Position numbers and translations under genes: made by a program
Part shown: positions 52,997-62,098 of the stretch, piece after piece
Layout of the letters: each line of letters begins with the position of its first letter
Position numbering within the stretch: the stretch's first letter is position 1
The notes under the pieces: generated by a model
What the model was told of the DNA's origin: nothing
Seen by the model: only the letters and a program-made list of their open reading frames with translations
The model's database searches: none
From: Dyella sp. OK004
Lineage (GTDB): Bacteria > Pseudomonadota > Gammaproteobacteria > Xanthomonadales > Rhodanobacteraceae
Length of the DNA stretch: 64,000 nucleotides
NCBI RefSeq assembly: GCF_900114495.1
Contig: NZ_FOZI01000001.1
Span: 267,469-331,468, forward strand
Direction of reading: 5' to 3'

Positions 52997-53934
52997 CAGT
53001 CGCCACCCGCCGCCGCGCCAGCTTCGGCGGGTACCGGTGCGGCATCGAGTGCGATCAGCGCCTCAACGCCACGCGTCACGACTTTTTCGCCAGACTTGAA
53101 CGGTTCGCCTACCAGCCAGCCGGATGGCGTCATCGCCAGCGCTTTCACGGCGCGGCGCTCGAAGTGCGTGGCGTCGCTGACTACATAGGCCCAGGCCACG
53201 CCATTCCAGCGCACCACCGCACTGCGCGGCAGCAACACGCCAGACAGCGACTCGCCCTTGCCCTGCAATTGCGCGGTCAACATCATGCCCGGCGTCAGCC
53301 CCGGCGCAGGAGCCTGCAACAACCAGCCACCAGCAAGTCCGGCACTGCTGCGTGGCAGCGGCCCTACCACCCGCGCATCCACCGCCTGTGCTGAAGACAA
53401 ATGCAGACTCGCACCAGTCGCTGCAAAACCTGCCGGCGGTGGACTCAAAGGCTCGGCCTTGACCAACACCTCCTGCCCACCGAGCAACGCCTCCGCACGT
53501 GCGCGCAATGCATCGGCGCTCAGCGACGCGATGCTCGCACCCCAATCCACCCGCAACTGCGCCTGCAACTGCCGCAGCTTCGCCTGATCCGCTGCCGACT
53601 GCGCGCGCGCCGCCTCCACCGCCTTGCGCGACATATTCCCGTCCGCCGCAAACAGCGCCTGCACCCGCTTGTACTCCGCACCCGACGCCTCAGCCGCCGC
53701 CTGCGCCGCCGCCATATCGTCGACCGCCTTCGACAACGTCGACGGATCCAACACCTCCGCCGTCGCTGCCAACTCCGCCGGCGCCTGCGACGCCTGCAAA
53801 GCCGCCGTCGTCAAACCAAGCTTCGCCTGCCCTTCGGCATTGAGCTCCGTCGCCGCCGCCGTCACAGCGAAACCGCCCAGCAAGGTGACGACAAGACCGC
53901 GCAACAACGCGCGCTGATGGATTCGATTAGTCAT
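52996..53934 (-). CDS. Periplasmic adaptor (membrane fusion protein) of RND pump
   Basis: A 312-residue membrane fusion protein with a signal sequence (LLRGLVVTLLGGFAVTAAA). A helical hairpin at about residues 65-125 (DMAAAQAAAEASGAEYKRVQAL) and beta-barrel parts (GMMLTAQLQGKGESLSGVLLPRS) follow. It is short for the family and the lipoyl half-motifs are faint. It links the permease to the outer-membrane channel. The ATG at 53934 is chosen after GAGGAAA. Repeat copy F separates it from the outer-membrane channel gene upstream. Confidence 0.85.
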   Translation of the reverse strand: MTNRIHQRALLRGLVVTLLGGFAVTAAATELNAEGQAKLGLTTAALQASQAPAELAATAEVLDPSTLSKAVDDMAAAQAAAEASGAEYKRVQALFAADGNMSRKAVEAARAQSAADQAKLRQLQAQLRVDWGASIASLSADALRARAEALLGGQEVLVKAEPLSPPPAGFAATGASLHLSSAQAVDARVVGPLPRSSAGLAGGWLLQAPAPGLTPGMMLTAQLQGKGESLSGVLLPRSAVVRWNGVAWAYVVSDATHFERRAVKALAMTPSGWLVGEPFKSGEKVVTRGVEALIALDAAPVPAEAGAAAGGD

Positions 53935-54004
53935 CACAATTTCCTCGTGCGCAAAGCGCGTCGATGCGTGGCTCTTGATCTCCAGGTGCCCGCGCGGCAA
54001 TGAA

Positions 54005-54300
54005 GGCTGGACGATCAGACCCCAAAGAAAAAACCATCCCGACGCCTGACACTGGAAAAGGCGCAGCTACAGCGCTGCTGGTATTGCCATTTCTTTTGGT
54101 TACTTTTCTTTGGGCAAGCAAAGAAAAGTGACCCGGACCGCGGCAGCGGTTCGGAAGCCCGCGGCAGGCGAGCCCGGTCGCGATAACGCCAACATCGGGG
54201 CGCTTCACTACTGGATCCCTGCCTGCGCAGGGATGACGAAGTAGAGAGGTCATCGCGAGCACCCGCCGCTCACCCCATCCCTTTTTCCAGAGGAGGAAGG
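54005..54300 (+). repeat. Composite intergenic repeat, copy F
   Basis: Plus-orientation copy with changed arms: ACTTTTCTTTG / CAAAGAAAAGT (54102-54112, 54119-54129). It has CCCGACGCCTGACACTGGAA at about 54038, the CGGAAGCCCGCGGCAGGCGAG block, GGATCCCTGCCTGCGCAGGG at about 54213, and a decayed GC-rich unit that codes for the C-terminal residues of the TolC-like gene. Confidence 0.87.
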
Positions 54301-55734
54301 AAGCGCAGAGCAATCGCCAAGCACAGAAACCTCATCCCCCTCCAACGGCGCCCTAACCGCATCCTCCACCGCCCCCAACGCCTGCTGCGCCTGATCAAGC
54401 GCCGTAAGCTCCGCCTGCCCCGCCGCCAACGCCGCCAGCTGCGCATTGAGCACCGCCACGCGGTCATCCTCACCATGCGCATGTCCAAGCTCGATCTGCC
54501 GCTGCAACTTCTGCGCAGCCTGCTGCCCACCGCGCGCCGCATTCAGAGCACGCAAGGCAGCGTCGTACTTGGCCGAGGCCGCGGCGATCTCGCTATCGAT
54601 CGTTGCCTGCACCGCTTCCACATGCTTGCCGGCCGCTTCGCGACGCGCTTCGGCCTCGGCGATCGGGCCCTGGTTCTGATTGAAGATAGGCAGGGTGGTG
54701 CTGAGATTGAATTGGAGTTTGCGCACACCGTGGTCGTAGGTGTAGCCCGGCCCCAGCGAGACTTGCGGATACTGCGCGCGCACCTGCTGATGCAGTTCGG
54801 TTTCGCGGCTATCGTAATCAACCAGCGCGCGTTCCAGATCGGTGCGTGAGAGCTGTGCACGCTCGGCCAACGCGGGAAGTTTGTCGTTAATGGCAGCAGG
54901 CGTATCGAGCGTATCCCAGCGCAGATGGACATCGTCCAGCGCCGGCACCGGCACGCCGACGGCGCGCGCGAGCCTCGCCCTGGCATCGGCACTGCGCTGC
55001 GCGGCGGCAGCGGATTCGTTGCGCGCCTGCGCCAGCGTCTGCGCGGACTGCAGCACTTCGGCGGGCAGGGTTTCGCCCAACGCATGCCGTTGCTGCAATG
55101 CCGCCTGCAGCTCACCCGCTTTCGCCACGGTCTGTTCGGCCAACTGTTGCTGGCGCTGCGCCAGCATCACATCGGCCAGAGCGGTGCGCAGACTACGCCG
55201 CACATCCCACACTTTCTCCGCGTAATCCAGCCGCGCACCGCGTACACCCGCATTCGCCAGATCCGCGCGCAGACGGCGACGCAGCATGGTGTCGATCAGC
55301 ATGTCGGTGGTGATGCCCCACAGCCACGGGCTGCTGCCAGCCTGCGATTGCGTGTAGCGCTCAAGCGCCAAACTGACGGTGGGATTGGGCAAGGCTTTGG
55401 CCGTCCGGACGGCCGCATCCGCTTCGGCCAGATGCGCGCGCGCCTCGGCCAGATCGGGATTCAACATCAACGCGGCCAGCAGCAGTTCGGAGCGGCCATA
55501 GGCCGGCGGCGGCCACGTCTCGCGACCAGCTGGCAACAGCGTGCGCATGCGTTCGGCCAGCGCGGGATCGTCCAGTCGTCGCGCCTGCCATTGCGCATGC
55601 GTGGCAGCGGTATCGATGGGCTTCGGCTCATAGCTCGCACAGCCCGCGAGCGCGAGCGCAACAGCTACGCAGAGCCATGCGTGCCGGCGAAGCAAGAGTC
55701 GGGAAACAGAAGGGGTCGGGGACATGGCGGTCAT
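54250..55734 (-). CDS. TolC-family outer-membrane efflux lipoprotein
   Basis: A 494-residue outer-membrane channel subunit. The lipoprotein signal ends in ALAGCASYEP. Two TolC-type helical repeats follow (SELLLAALMLNPDLAEARAHLAEA and SLGPGYTYDHGVRKLQFNL...PIFNQNQGPIAEAEAR), giving the trimeric channel that ends the RND pump. It is first in the operon order (TolC, adaptor, permease). The last 25 or so residues (LPSSSGKRDGVSGGCSR) are encoded by repeat copy F and are probably not part of the original protein. A second ATG at 55725 is possible. Confidence 0.88.
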   Translation of the reverse strand: MTAMSPTPSVSRLLLRRHAWLCVAVALALAGCASYEPKPIDTAATHAQWQARRLDDPALAERMRTLLPAGRETWPPPAYGRSELLLAALMLNPDLAEARAHLAEADAAVRTAKALPNPTVSLALERYTQSQAGSSPWLWGITTDMLIDTMLRRRLRADLANAGVRGARLDYAEKVWDVRRSLRTALADVMLAQRQQQLAEQTVAKAGELQAALQQRHALGETLPAEVLQSAQTLAQARNESAAAAQRSADARARLARAVGVPVPALDDVHLRWDTLDTPAAINDKLPALAERAQLSRTDLERALVDYDSRETELHQQVRAQYPQVSLGPGYTYDHGVRKLQFNLSTTLPIFNQNQGPIAEAEARREAAGKHVEAVQATIDSEIAAASAKYDAALRALNAARGGQQAAQKLQRQIELGHAHGEDDRVAVLNAQLAALAAGQAELTALDQAQQALGAVEDAVRAPLEGDEVSVLGDCSALPSSSGKRDGVSGGCSR

Positions 55735-55979
55735 CGTGGCCGGTGGCGCTTAGGACACCCTTAAAACCTTACGTAATAACCGCCGAAGCGAAATTTCTTG
55801 CCGCGGATGCACGGCCCGCCGGGCCCACCATTACAACCCAATGACCAACAAATGACCAGATATTGACGCACCGCACCATCTTAAATAGCCTCGATTCATC
55901 GCAGCCCTGGGGAGGATTTGCTGCGATGCAGGACCCAAGGCACGAAGCCGTCACTTTCGCCTGATCGGGGATAATTACC

Positions 55980-58412
55980 ATGAAAGAACGACTTAAGCGG
56001 CGCCCTTTGGCGCTCGCGGTACTGCCCTTGTGTTGTATGAATGCCCTCGCCGCCTCCGCAGCCTGGGCCGACGATAAACCCGCCGCCGATGCGGCCTCGC
56101 CCGACAAAGCAAGACAGCTCCAGCAAGTCGTCGTCACCGGTACCCGCGCCACCGACCGTACCGCTTCCGAATCACTCGCACCCATCGACGTACTGACTCC
56201 CGCGGATCTCACCGCCACCGGCAGTACCGATCTCGCCAGCGCACTCAGCAGCCTGCTCCCTTCGCTGGATTTCCCACGACCCGCCATCAACGACGGTAAT
56301 GACGCGATCCGGCCGGCCAGCCTGCGCGGCCTGTCGCCGGATCAGGTGTTGGTATTGGTGGACGGCAAGCGTTACCACACCACCAGCCTGGTCAATTACA
56401 ACTCGTCGGTGGGTCGTGGGTCGGCACCGGTGGATCTCAATTCGATTCCGATCGCCGCCATCGATCACATCGAAGTATTGCGCGATGGCGCTGCCGCGCA
56501 ATACGGCTCCGACGCCATCGCGGGCGTGATCAACGTGGTGCTTAAGCGCGGTGGCCAACCGGGCAACAACAGTGTGACCGCCAGCGGTGGCGTGATGGAC
56601 AAGGGCGACGGCGCGCAGAACGGCGTGCAGGGTTCGGTCGGCATCCCTCTCGGTGGCACCGGCAGCGATGCACCCGGCTGGGCGCGGCTGGCGTGGAATT
56701 ACCAGAACGCGATGAACACCAATCGCGCCGAGAACAAGAACAGGGCCACCACACTGGCCGGCGCGCCCAACCCCAGCGGCATTCCGTACGAACGCTACGG
56801 CGACCCGGCGGTGAAGACGTACCAGCTGCTGCTCAACTTCGGCTACAACATCACGCCGAATATCGAGCTGTATGGCTACCTCAACGGCAGCAAGCGCGAT
56901 GTCACTTCCAACGGCTATTACCGTGCATACAACTCGGCACGCAACGTGCCGGCGATCTATCCCAATGGTTTCCTGCCGCAGATTGTCAATCACAGCAACG
57001 ACCTCGCCGCGGTGCTCGGCGTGCGCGGCAAGACCGATGGCGGCTGGCATTGGGATTTCTCGGCCGACCATGGCGAGAACAACCTGGTGTTCGACATCGC
57101 CAACAGCGTCAACACCAATCTGTATTACACGCTGGGCCACTCACCGACGTATTTCCACGCCGGCACTTTCCGCAACAAACAGAGCGTGGCCAACCTGGAC
57201 CTGAGCAAGGACTTCGCTGTCGGCTTTCTGCCGAATCCACTCACGGTGGCGTTCGGCGGCGAGTACCGCAAGGAAACCTATGTGATCGATGCGGGCGATC
57301 CGGATTCGTACTTCTTCAATCCGGCGACGCTGATTCCTGGCACCACGACGCCGTATGCCGGTGGCTCGCAGGTGTATCCAGGCCTGACGCCGGAAGTGGC
57401 CGGCAGTTTCGGCCGCCACAGCGAAGCGGCGTATCTGGATCTGGAAACCGATCTCAGCAGCAAACTGTCGGCCGGCGTGGCAGCGCGCTACGAGCATTAC
57501 AGCGATGCGGGTTCCACGCGCTCGGGCAAGCTCTCTGCGCGTTATCAGTTCACCGATACGTTCGCCCTGCGTGGCACCGTGTCGAACGGTTTCCGCGCAC
57601 CGTCGCTGGCACAGCAGAACTACGAGTCGGTGGTGACGCTGATCCAGAACGGCCAGCTCGCGCAGATCGGCACCTTCCGCACGTCGGATCCCGCCGCTAT
57701 CGCACTCGGCGCCAAACCACTGAAGCCAGAGAAGTCGACCAACTACGGCCTGGGGGCGGTGTGGCAGCCGTTCGACAACTTCAGCACCACGCTGGACCTG
57801 TATCAGATCCGCATTGGCAACGCGATCCTCTACTCCGACCAGATCGCGGTGAGCATCCCGAACAGCCAGGTGACCGGCGCGCAGTTCTTCGTCAACGGCG
57901 CCACCACGCGCACGCGTGGCGCGGACCTGATTGCCAATTACCGGCTGGATCTGGATGCGTGGGGCAAGCTGACGCTGACTGCCAGTGGCAACTACAACCA
58001 GACCAAAGTGTTGAGTATCTCGACACCGGCTTTTGGTCGCGCCAGCGAGGGTCTGCTCACCTCGTCGACGCCACGTACCAAGTATGTGTTCAGCGGCGAC
58101 TGGGCGTTCCACGACTTCAACCTGCACACCAACCTGACCCGCTACGGCTCGGTGATCCGCCGCGGCGATATGGACGACGGAAGCCAGGATCAGAAGTTCG
58201 CGGCGCGCTGGCTGCTGGATCTGTCCGCCAGCTACAACCTGCAGGATTGGTCCTTCACCGTGGGCGCGGACAACCTCACCAACCAGTACCCGACCAAGGC
58301 GTCGCTGGCCAACGTGTACGAGGACCGTGCCGATGGTCTGCAGTACTCGTCGTTGTCGCCGTTCGGCTTCAACGGTCGCTACTGGTACGGCAAGGTCACG
58401 TATCGCTTCTGA
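55980..58412 (+). CDS. TonB-dependent receptor of the amine-oxidation locus
   Basis: An 810-residue receptor with a signal peptide (LALAVLPLCCMNALAASAAWA), the TonB-box-like LQQVVVTGTRA, and a plug with LRGLSPDQVLVLVDGKRYH and HIEVLRDGAAAQYGSDAIAG. The barrel ends WYGKVTYRF. It is a paralogue of the receptor at 23827. It precedes three exported redox proteins on the same strand (flavin amine oxidase, cytochrome c, RidA), so it may bring their amine substrate into the periplasm. Two GC-rich hairpins lie between it and the amine oxidase gene and could weaken read-through. Confidence 0.92.
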   Translation: MKERLKRRPLALAVLPLCCMNALAASAAWADDKPAADAASPDKARQLQQVVVTGTRATDRTASESLAPIDVLTPADLTATGSTDLASALSSLLPSLDFPRPAINDGNDAIRPASLRGLSPDQVLVLVDGKRYHTTSLVNYNSSVGRGSAPVDLNSIPIAAIDHIEVLRDGAAAQYGSDAIAGVINVVLKRGGQPGNNSVTASGGVMDKGDGAQNGVQGSVGIPLGGTGSDAPGWARLAWNYQNAMNTNRAENKNRATTLAGAPNPSGIPYERYGDPAVKTYQLLLNFGYNITPNIELYGYLNGSKRDVTSNGYYRAYNSARNVPAIYPNGFLPQIVNHSNDLAAVLGVRGKTDGGWHWDFSADHGENNLVFDIANSVNTNLYYTLGHSPTYFHAGTFRNKQSVANLDLSKDFAVGFLPNPLTVAFGGEYRKETYVIDAGDPDSYFFNPATLIPGTTTPYAGGSQVYPGLTPEVAGSFGRHSEAAYLDLETDLSSKLSAGVAARYEHYSDAGSTRSGKLSARYQFTDTFALRGTVSNGFRAPSLAQQNYESVVTLIQNGQLAQIGTFRTSDPAAIALGAKPLKPEKSTNYGLGAVWQPFDNFSTTLDLYQIRIGNAILYSDQIAVSIPNSQVTGAQFFVNGATTRTRGADLIANYRLDLDAWGKLTLTASGNYNQTKVLSISTPAFGRASEGLLTSSTPRTKYVFSGDWAFHDFNLHTNLTRYGSVIRRGDMDDGSQDQKFAARWLLDLSASYNLQDWSFTVGADNLTNQYPTKASLANVYEDRADGLQYSSLSPFGFNGRYWYGKVTYRF

Positions 58413-58443
58413 TGACGGAATCTCTCCACGCCACATAACTACT

Positions 58444-58557
58444 CCTCCCCCTGCAAGCAGGGGGAGGCTGGGAGGGGGTGCTCTTGGCACCGAGCTTCAT
58501 GCATCCATGCAGGGCTTGACCCCACCTCAGCCCTCCCCTGCTTCACGCAGGGGAGGG
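58444..58557. repeat. Two GC-rich hairpins between receptor and amine oxidase genes
   Basis: CCTCCCCCTGC / GCAGGGGGAGG (58444-58454, 58457-58467) and CCCTCCCCTGC / GCAGGGGAGGG (58531-58541, 58547-58557). They belong to the GC-rich repeat class seen elsewhere in the window. No T-run follows. Confidence 0.75.
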
Positions 58558-58624
58558 AGCGGGTTGTCTCGATACATGCCGCGGAGAGATTTCGGACTGG
58601 CACTTAAAGTTCGAGGGGTATTCG

Positions 58625-60232
58625 ATGCAAGGCGATAGCCACGGGTTTTCGATAAAACGGCGCGACCTGTTGCGCATGATCGGCGTCACCGCCGGCAGCG
58701 CCGTGATGTACCAGGCGATGAGTCGCCTGGGCATGGCGGCGGAGTCTAACTATCGCGGGCCTATCAAACTGGACGGCGCCCCCAAGGGTGCGTCCGTGCT
58801 GATTCTTGGCGCGGGCATCGCTGGCATGGTGGCGGCCTACGAGCTGCGCCAGGCTGGCTACCGCGTGCAGGTGCTGGAATACAACCATCGCGCCGGCGGA
58901 CGTAACTGGTCGCTGCGCGGCGGCGACCGCTTCACCGAACTGGGGGGCTTCACCCAGCACTGCCAGTTCGAGCAGGGGCTTTACGTCAATCCGGGGCCGT
59001 GGCGCCTGCCGCATCATCATCACGGCATTCTCAGTTACTGCAAGAAGCTCGGCGTACCGCTGGAAGCGTATGTACAAGTCAACCACAACGCCTATCTGCA
59101 CAACAGCAAGGCGTTCGGCGGCAAGCCGCAGCGCTATCGCGCCATCAATGCCGACTACCGCGGGCACGTGGCCGAACTGCTGGCCAAGACCACGCAGCAA
59201 GGCAAGCTCGACGCGGCGGTGAGCAAGGAAGATCAGGAATTGTTGCTGGAATCGCTGCGCGACTGGGGTGCGCTCGAAAAGAACCTGATTTACGCGCGTG
59301 GCATCAACAGCAGCAACCGGCGCGGCTTCGATAAAGATCCGGGCGGCGGTCTTTCCGCACGGCCATTGCCCTCACAGCCGATGGGCTTGAAGGATGTTCT
59401 TGATTCGCGGTTATGGACGGGCCTGTCCGCCGGCGAGATCTACGAATTTCAGACCACGCTATTCCAGCCGGTGGGCGGCATGGGCCAGATCGGCGAAGCC
59501 TTCGGTCGCGAGTTGAAGGATGTGATCCGCTACAACGCCAAGGTCACCGCGATCCAGCAGGACGAGCGCGGCGTCAGCGTCGCTTACGAAGACACCACCG
59601 CACCCGGAGTGACACACACCGCCAGCGCCGACTGGTGCCTATGCACGATCCCGCTGTCCATCCTCAGCCAGCTGCCGATCAACGTCAGTCAGCCGATGGC
59701 CGATGCGATCGCCGCGGTGCCGTATGCGGCCTCCGTAAAAGTGGGCCTGCAGTTCAAGCGGCGCTTCTGGGAAGAAGACGAGCATATCTACGGCGGCATC
59801 AGTTACACCGACCTGCCGATCGCCAACATCAGTTATCCGAGTACCGGCTATCACAGCGGCGGCAAAGGCGTGTTGCTCGGCGCCTATATCTGGGGCCTCA
59901 GTGCGTACGAGTTCACCGCGATGACACCGGAGCAGCGCGTGCAAAAAGCTGTGGAGTACGGCAGCCAGATCCACCCGCAGTATCGCGAGGAATTCGAAAA
60001 CGGCGTGGCCGTGGGCTGGCATCGCTCGCCCTTCACTCTCGGCTGCTTCGGCGTGTGGACCGAGGAAGCGCGCGCAAAGCACTACGACAACCTGTGCAAG
60101 ATCGATGGCCGCATCGTGCTCGCCGGCGAGCACGCTTCGTATCTGCCGGCCTGGCAGGAAGGCGCGGTGACTTCCGCGCTCGACGCCATCGGCCGCATCC
60201 ATCAACGCGCCATCGCGGGAGGCAAAGTATGA
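58625..60232 (+). CDS. Tat-exported flavin monoamine oxidase-family enzyme
   Basis: A 535-residue FAD amine oxidase. The N-terminus has a twin-arginine signal (KRRDLLRMIGVTAG), so it is exported folded with FAD. The dinucleotide fold is LILGAGIAGMVAAYELRQ near residue 59, then LEYNHRAGGRNWSLRGG with the GGR motif. The C-terminal FAD-contact block is IVLAGEHASYLPAWQEGAVTSALDA. The family (L-amino-acid and monoamine oxidases) turns an amine into an imine. It overlaps the cytochrome c gene by ATGA, which suggests it hands electrons to cytochrome c and works as a dehydrogenase. GAGGGG precedes the ATG. The substrate is unknown. Confidence 0.92.
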   Translation: MQGDSHGFSIKRRDLLRMIGVTAGSAVMYQAMSRLGMAAESNYRGPIKLDGAPKGASVLILGAGIAGMVAAYELRQAGYRVQVLEYNHRAGGRNWSLRGGDRFTELGGFTQHCQFEQGLYVNPGPWRLPHHHHGILSYCKKLGVPLEAYVQVNHNAYLHNSKAFGGKPQRYRAINADYRGHVAELLAKTTQQGKLDAAVSKEDQELLLESLRDWGALEKNLIYARGINSSNRRGFDKDPGGGLSARPLPSQPMGLKDVLDSRLWTGLSAGEIYEFQTTLFQPVGGMGQIGEAFGRELKDVIRYNAKVTAIQQDERGVSVAYEDTTAPGVTHTASADWCLCTIPLSILSQLPINVSQPMADAIAAVPYAASVKVGLQFKRRFWEEDEHIYGGISYTDLPIANISYPSTGYHSGGKGVLLGAYIWGLSAYEFTAMTPEQRVQKAVEYGSQIHPQYREEFENGVAVGWHRSPFTLGCFGVWTEEARAKHYDNLCKIDGRIVLAGEHASYLPAWQEGAVTSALDAIGRIHQRAIAGGKV

Positions 60233-60660
60233 AACGTATAAGCAAGGCGGTAGCCGCAGCCGTGCTGTGTTTCGCATCGTCACTGCATGCACAGTCGTCC
60301 GACAACGCCGGGCATATCGGCTCGAAGCTGGCCGCGGCCGATGGCGAAACCATCTTCCGCAGCATTTGCCAGGGCTGCCATATGCCTGATGCGAAAGGCG
60401 CACAGGGTGCCGGCACCTATCCCGCACTCACCGGCAATCCGCGATTGACATCGCCGCAATACATGGCCGCCGTGATCCTGCACGGACGCCGCGACATGCC
60501 GTCGTTCAAACCGACGCCCGGTGCGGAGGGTCGTTTTCTGGAAGATGCCAAACTCAGCGACACGCAGATCGCCGGCGTGATCAACTACATCCGCACCCAC
60601 TTCGGCAATCAATACAGCGATAGCATCAGCGCCGAGGAAGTCGCCTCGATGCATCGCTGA
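60229..60660 (+). CDS. Periplasmic monohaem cytochrome c
   Basis: A 143-residue c-type cytochrome with a Sec signal (VAAAVLCFASSLHAQ), one haem site CQGCH at about residues 47-51, and a likely distal Met in GRRDMPSF. The rest follows class I cytochrome c order (LSDTQIAGVINYIRTHFG). It starts inside the last codons of the amine oxidase gene (ATGA overlap), so the two are translationally coupled. It is the likely electron acceptor of that flavoenzyme and would pass electrons to a terminal oxidase. Confidence 0.9.
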   Translation: MKRISKAVAAAVLCFASSLHAQSSDNAGHIGSKLAAADGETIFRSICQGCHMPDAKGAQGAGTYPALTGNPRLTSPQYMAAVILHGRRDMPSFKPTPGAEGRFLEDAKLSDTQIAGVINYIRTHFGNQYSDSISAEEVASMHR

Positions 60661-60697
60661 TGCGGTATCCGTCATCCCACTCAAGAGGAATGGTTTC

Positions 60698-61192
60698 ATG
60701 CGCAAGCTCGCAGGCAGTCTCGCACCGTTATTGCTGCTCGCCGTCACGGCGGTCTCCGCGCAAGAAGTGGTGCGCTACAAAATCCCCAACAGCGATTTCC
60801 CCATCTCGGCGGCGGTTGAAGTACCGGCCGGCAAGGCCACGGTCTATGTCAGCGGCAACGTGCCGCCGGTGGTCGATGCGAAGGCGCCCAAGGATTCCGT
60901 CGCCGCCTATGGCGACACCAAGACCCAGACCATCGGCGTGCTCACTGCGATCGAGAAGCAGCTGAAGAGCATGCATCTGAGCATGGGCGACGTGGTGAAG
61001 ATGCAGGTGTTCCTGGTCGGCGACGAAAGCCACGGCGGACGCATGGACTTTGCCGGCTTCATGGCCGGCTATACGCAGTTCTTCGGTACCAAGGATCAAC
61101 CGAAGCTGCCGGCGCGCTCGGCATTCCAGATCGCCGCGCTGGGCAATCCAGGTTACCGGGTGGAGATTGAGGTGATTGCGGTACGGCCCTGA
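60698..61192 (+). CDS. Exported RidA/YjgF-family imine deaminase
   Basis: A 164-residue RidA-fold protein with a Sec signal peptide (LAPLLLLAVTAVSA), which is unusual since RidA proteins are mostly cytosolic. The RidA catalytic Arg is kept in PARSAFQIAAL, and the conserved Glu in YRVEIEVIAVRP near the end. RidA hydrolyses reactive imines and enamines to carbonyl compounds and ammonia. Placed 37 bp after the cytochrome gene, it should clear the imine made by the amine oxidase. AGAGGAA precedes the ATG. Confidence 0.9.
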   Translation: MRKLAGSLAPLLLLAVTAVSAQEVVRYKIPNSDFPISAAVEVPAGKATVYVSGNVPPVVDAKAPKDSVAAYGDTKTQTIGVLTAIEKQLKSMHLSMGDVVKMQVFLVGDESHGGRMDFAGFMAGYTQFFGTKDQPKLPARSAFQIAALGNPGYRVEIEVIAVRP

Positions 61193-61195
61193 TTT

Positions 61196-61226
61196 GGGGA
61201 ACGGGGAACGGGGAACGGGGAACGGG
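61196..61226. repeat. Tandem GGGGAAC repeat, four units
   Basis: Four perfect copies of the 7-mer GGGGAAC (61196-61223) plus a partial fifth, just past the RidA stop codon. Confidence 0.85.
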
Positions 61227-61295
61227 TGATTACCGTGCCACCGACTACTGCAACGCCTCTTCTGTTCCTCGTTCCCAGCTCCCAACCCATTGCGC

Positions 61296-61326
61296 AAAAA
61301 AAAACGGCACCCTTCCGGATGCCGTT
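61296..61326 (-). terminator. Terminator between RidA and SapC genes
   Basis: ACGGCA / TGCCGT stem (61304-61309, 61320-61325) with a long A-run on its left side, which gives a T-run on the minus strand after sapC; T residues also follow on the plus strand. Confidence 0.8.
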
Positions 61327-61345
61327 TTTCCGCGATGAAGCGCGA

Positions 61346-62098
61346 TCAGTTCTTGGTGGCCTGAGCCTGTTCGATCAGGTCCAGGCGCATGGCGACACGG
61401 TCGATGTTGGCCAGCGACAGCAGGTGCGCATAGATCCAGCCGAACACGCCTTCCTTCAGGAATTCGTGCGAGGTCTTTTCGTCGAGATTGCGCAGCTTCT
61501 CCTCGCTGACCACGTACAGGCCATTGAGGTTGATCGACTTGCCGTCCTTCTCGAGACGGATGTTGCGCGGCTCGAGCAGGTCATGCTTGCGCAGCTGCTG
61601 CATGAACCACTGCGTGCGGGCCACGTGCTGCTGGAATTCGCCGAGGAAGTTCACGGCGTTGGAAAGCATTTCGCTGTCCGTGCCGTCTTCCTTGAACAGG
61701 CGCTCGCCTTCCTGATCGCCAAAGCCTTCGTAGGCCTCGTCGAGGAACACGGTGAAGTCATCGCCTTCCTGTTCGGCCGGCTTCTCGGCCAGCACGAACG
61801 GATAACGGCGCACGAAGGCCGGCACGTAGGTGTTGGCGGCCCACTGACCTTCGGCATCGACGAACAGGTTCTCGTTCTGGCGCAGACCAAGCAGAGCCAT
61901 CGGGCCCGCTTCTTCCATGGTCTGGCCGGCGAACAGGATCGGCAGGTCGCGCGCGGCGGCCGGGAATTCCACGCCGGTGAGCGGCACCGAATGCACGCCA
62001 GCGGCGAACTTCAGGCTAGGAATGCCCTTGAGGCGCAGATCCTTGTGTTGGGTACGGTTGAGCGGCACAGGGCGCTCGTAGAAAAGAACTTCAGCCAC
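61346..62098 (-). CDS. SapC-family protein
   Basis: A 250-residue SapC-family protein: MAEVLFYERPVPLNRTQHKDLRL at the start, then FPAAARDLPILFAG, LGLRQNENLFVD and YVPAFVRRYPFVLA, with LANIDRVAMRLDLIE at the end. In Campylobacter SapC is coded beside surface-layer proteins; in Proteobacteria it is often near TonB receptors and other carbohydrate-uptake genes, and its role is not settled. It has no signal peptide. The start is GTG at 62098, preceded by AGAGGTAA. Confidence 0.9.
   Translation of the reverse strand: MAEVLFYERPVPLNRTQHKDLRLKGIPSLKFAAGVHSVPLTGVEFPAAARDLPILFAGQTMEEAGPMALLGLRQNENLFVDAEGQWAANTYVPAFVRRYPFVLAEKPAEQEGDDFTVFLDEAYEGFGDQEGERLFKEDGTDSEMLSNAVNFLGEFQQHVARTQWFMQQLRKHDLLEPRNIRLEKDGKSINLNGLYVVSEEKLRNLDEKTSHEFLKEGVFGWIYAHLLSLANIDRVAMRLDLIEQAQATKN

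Noticed and set aside
61196-61226. Possible CRISPR-like or VNTR array
   Set aside because: Unit is only 7 bp with no spacers; treated as a simple tandem repeat. No CRISPR array was seen in the window.
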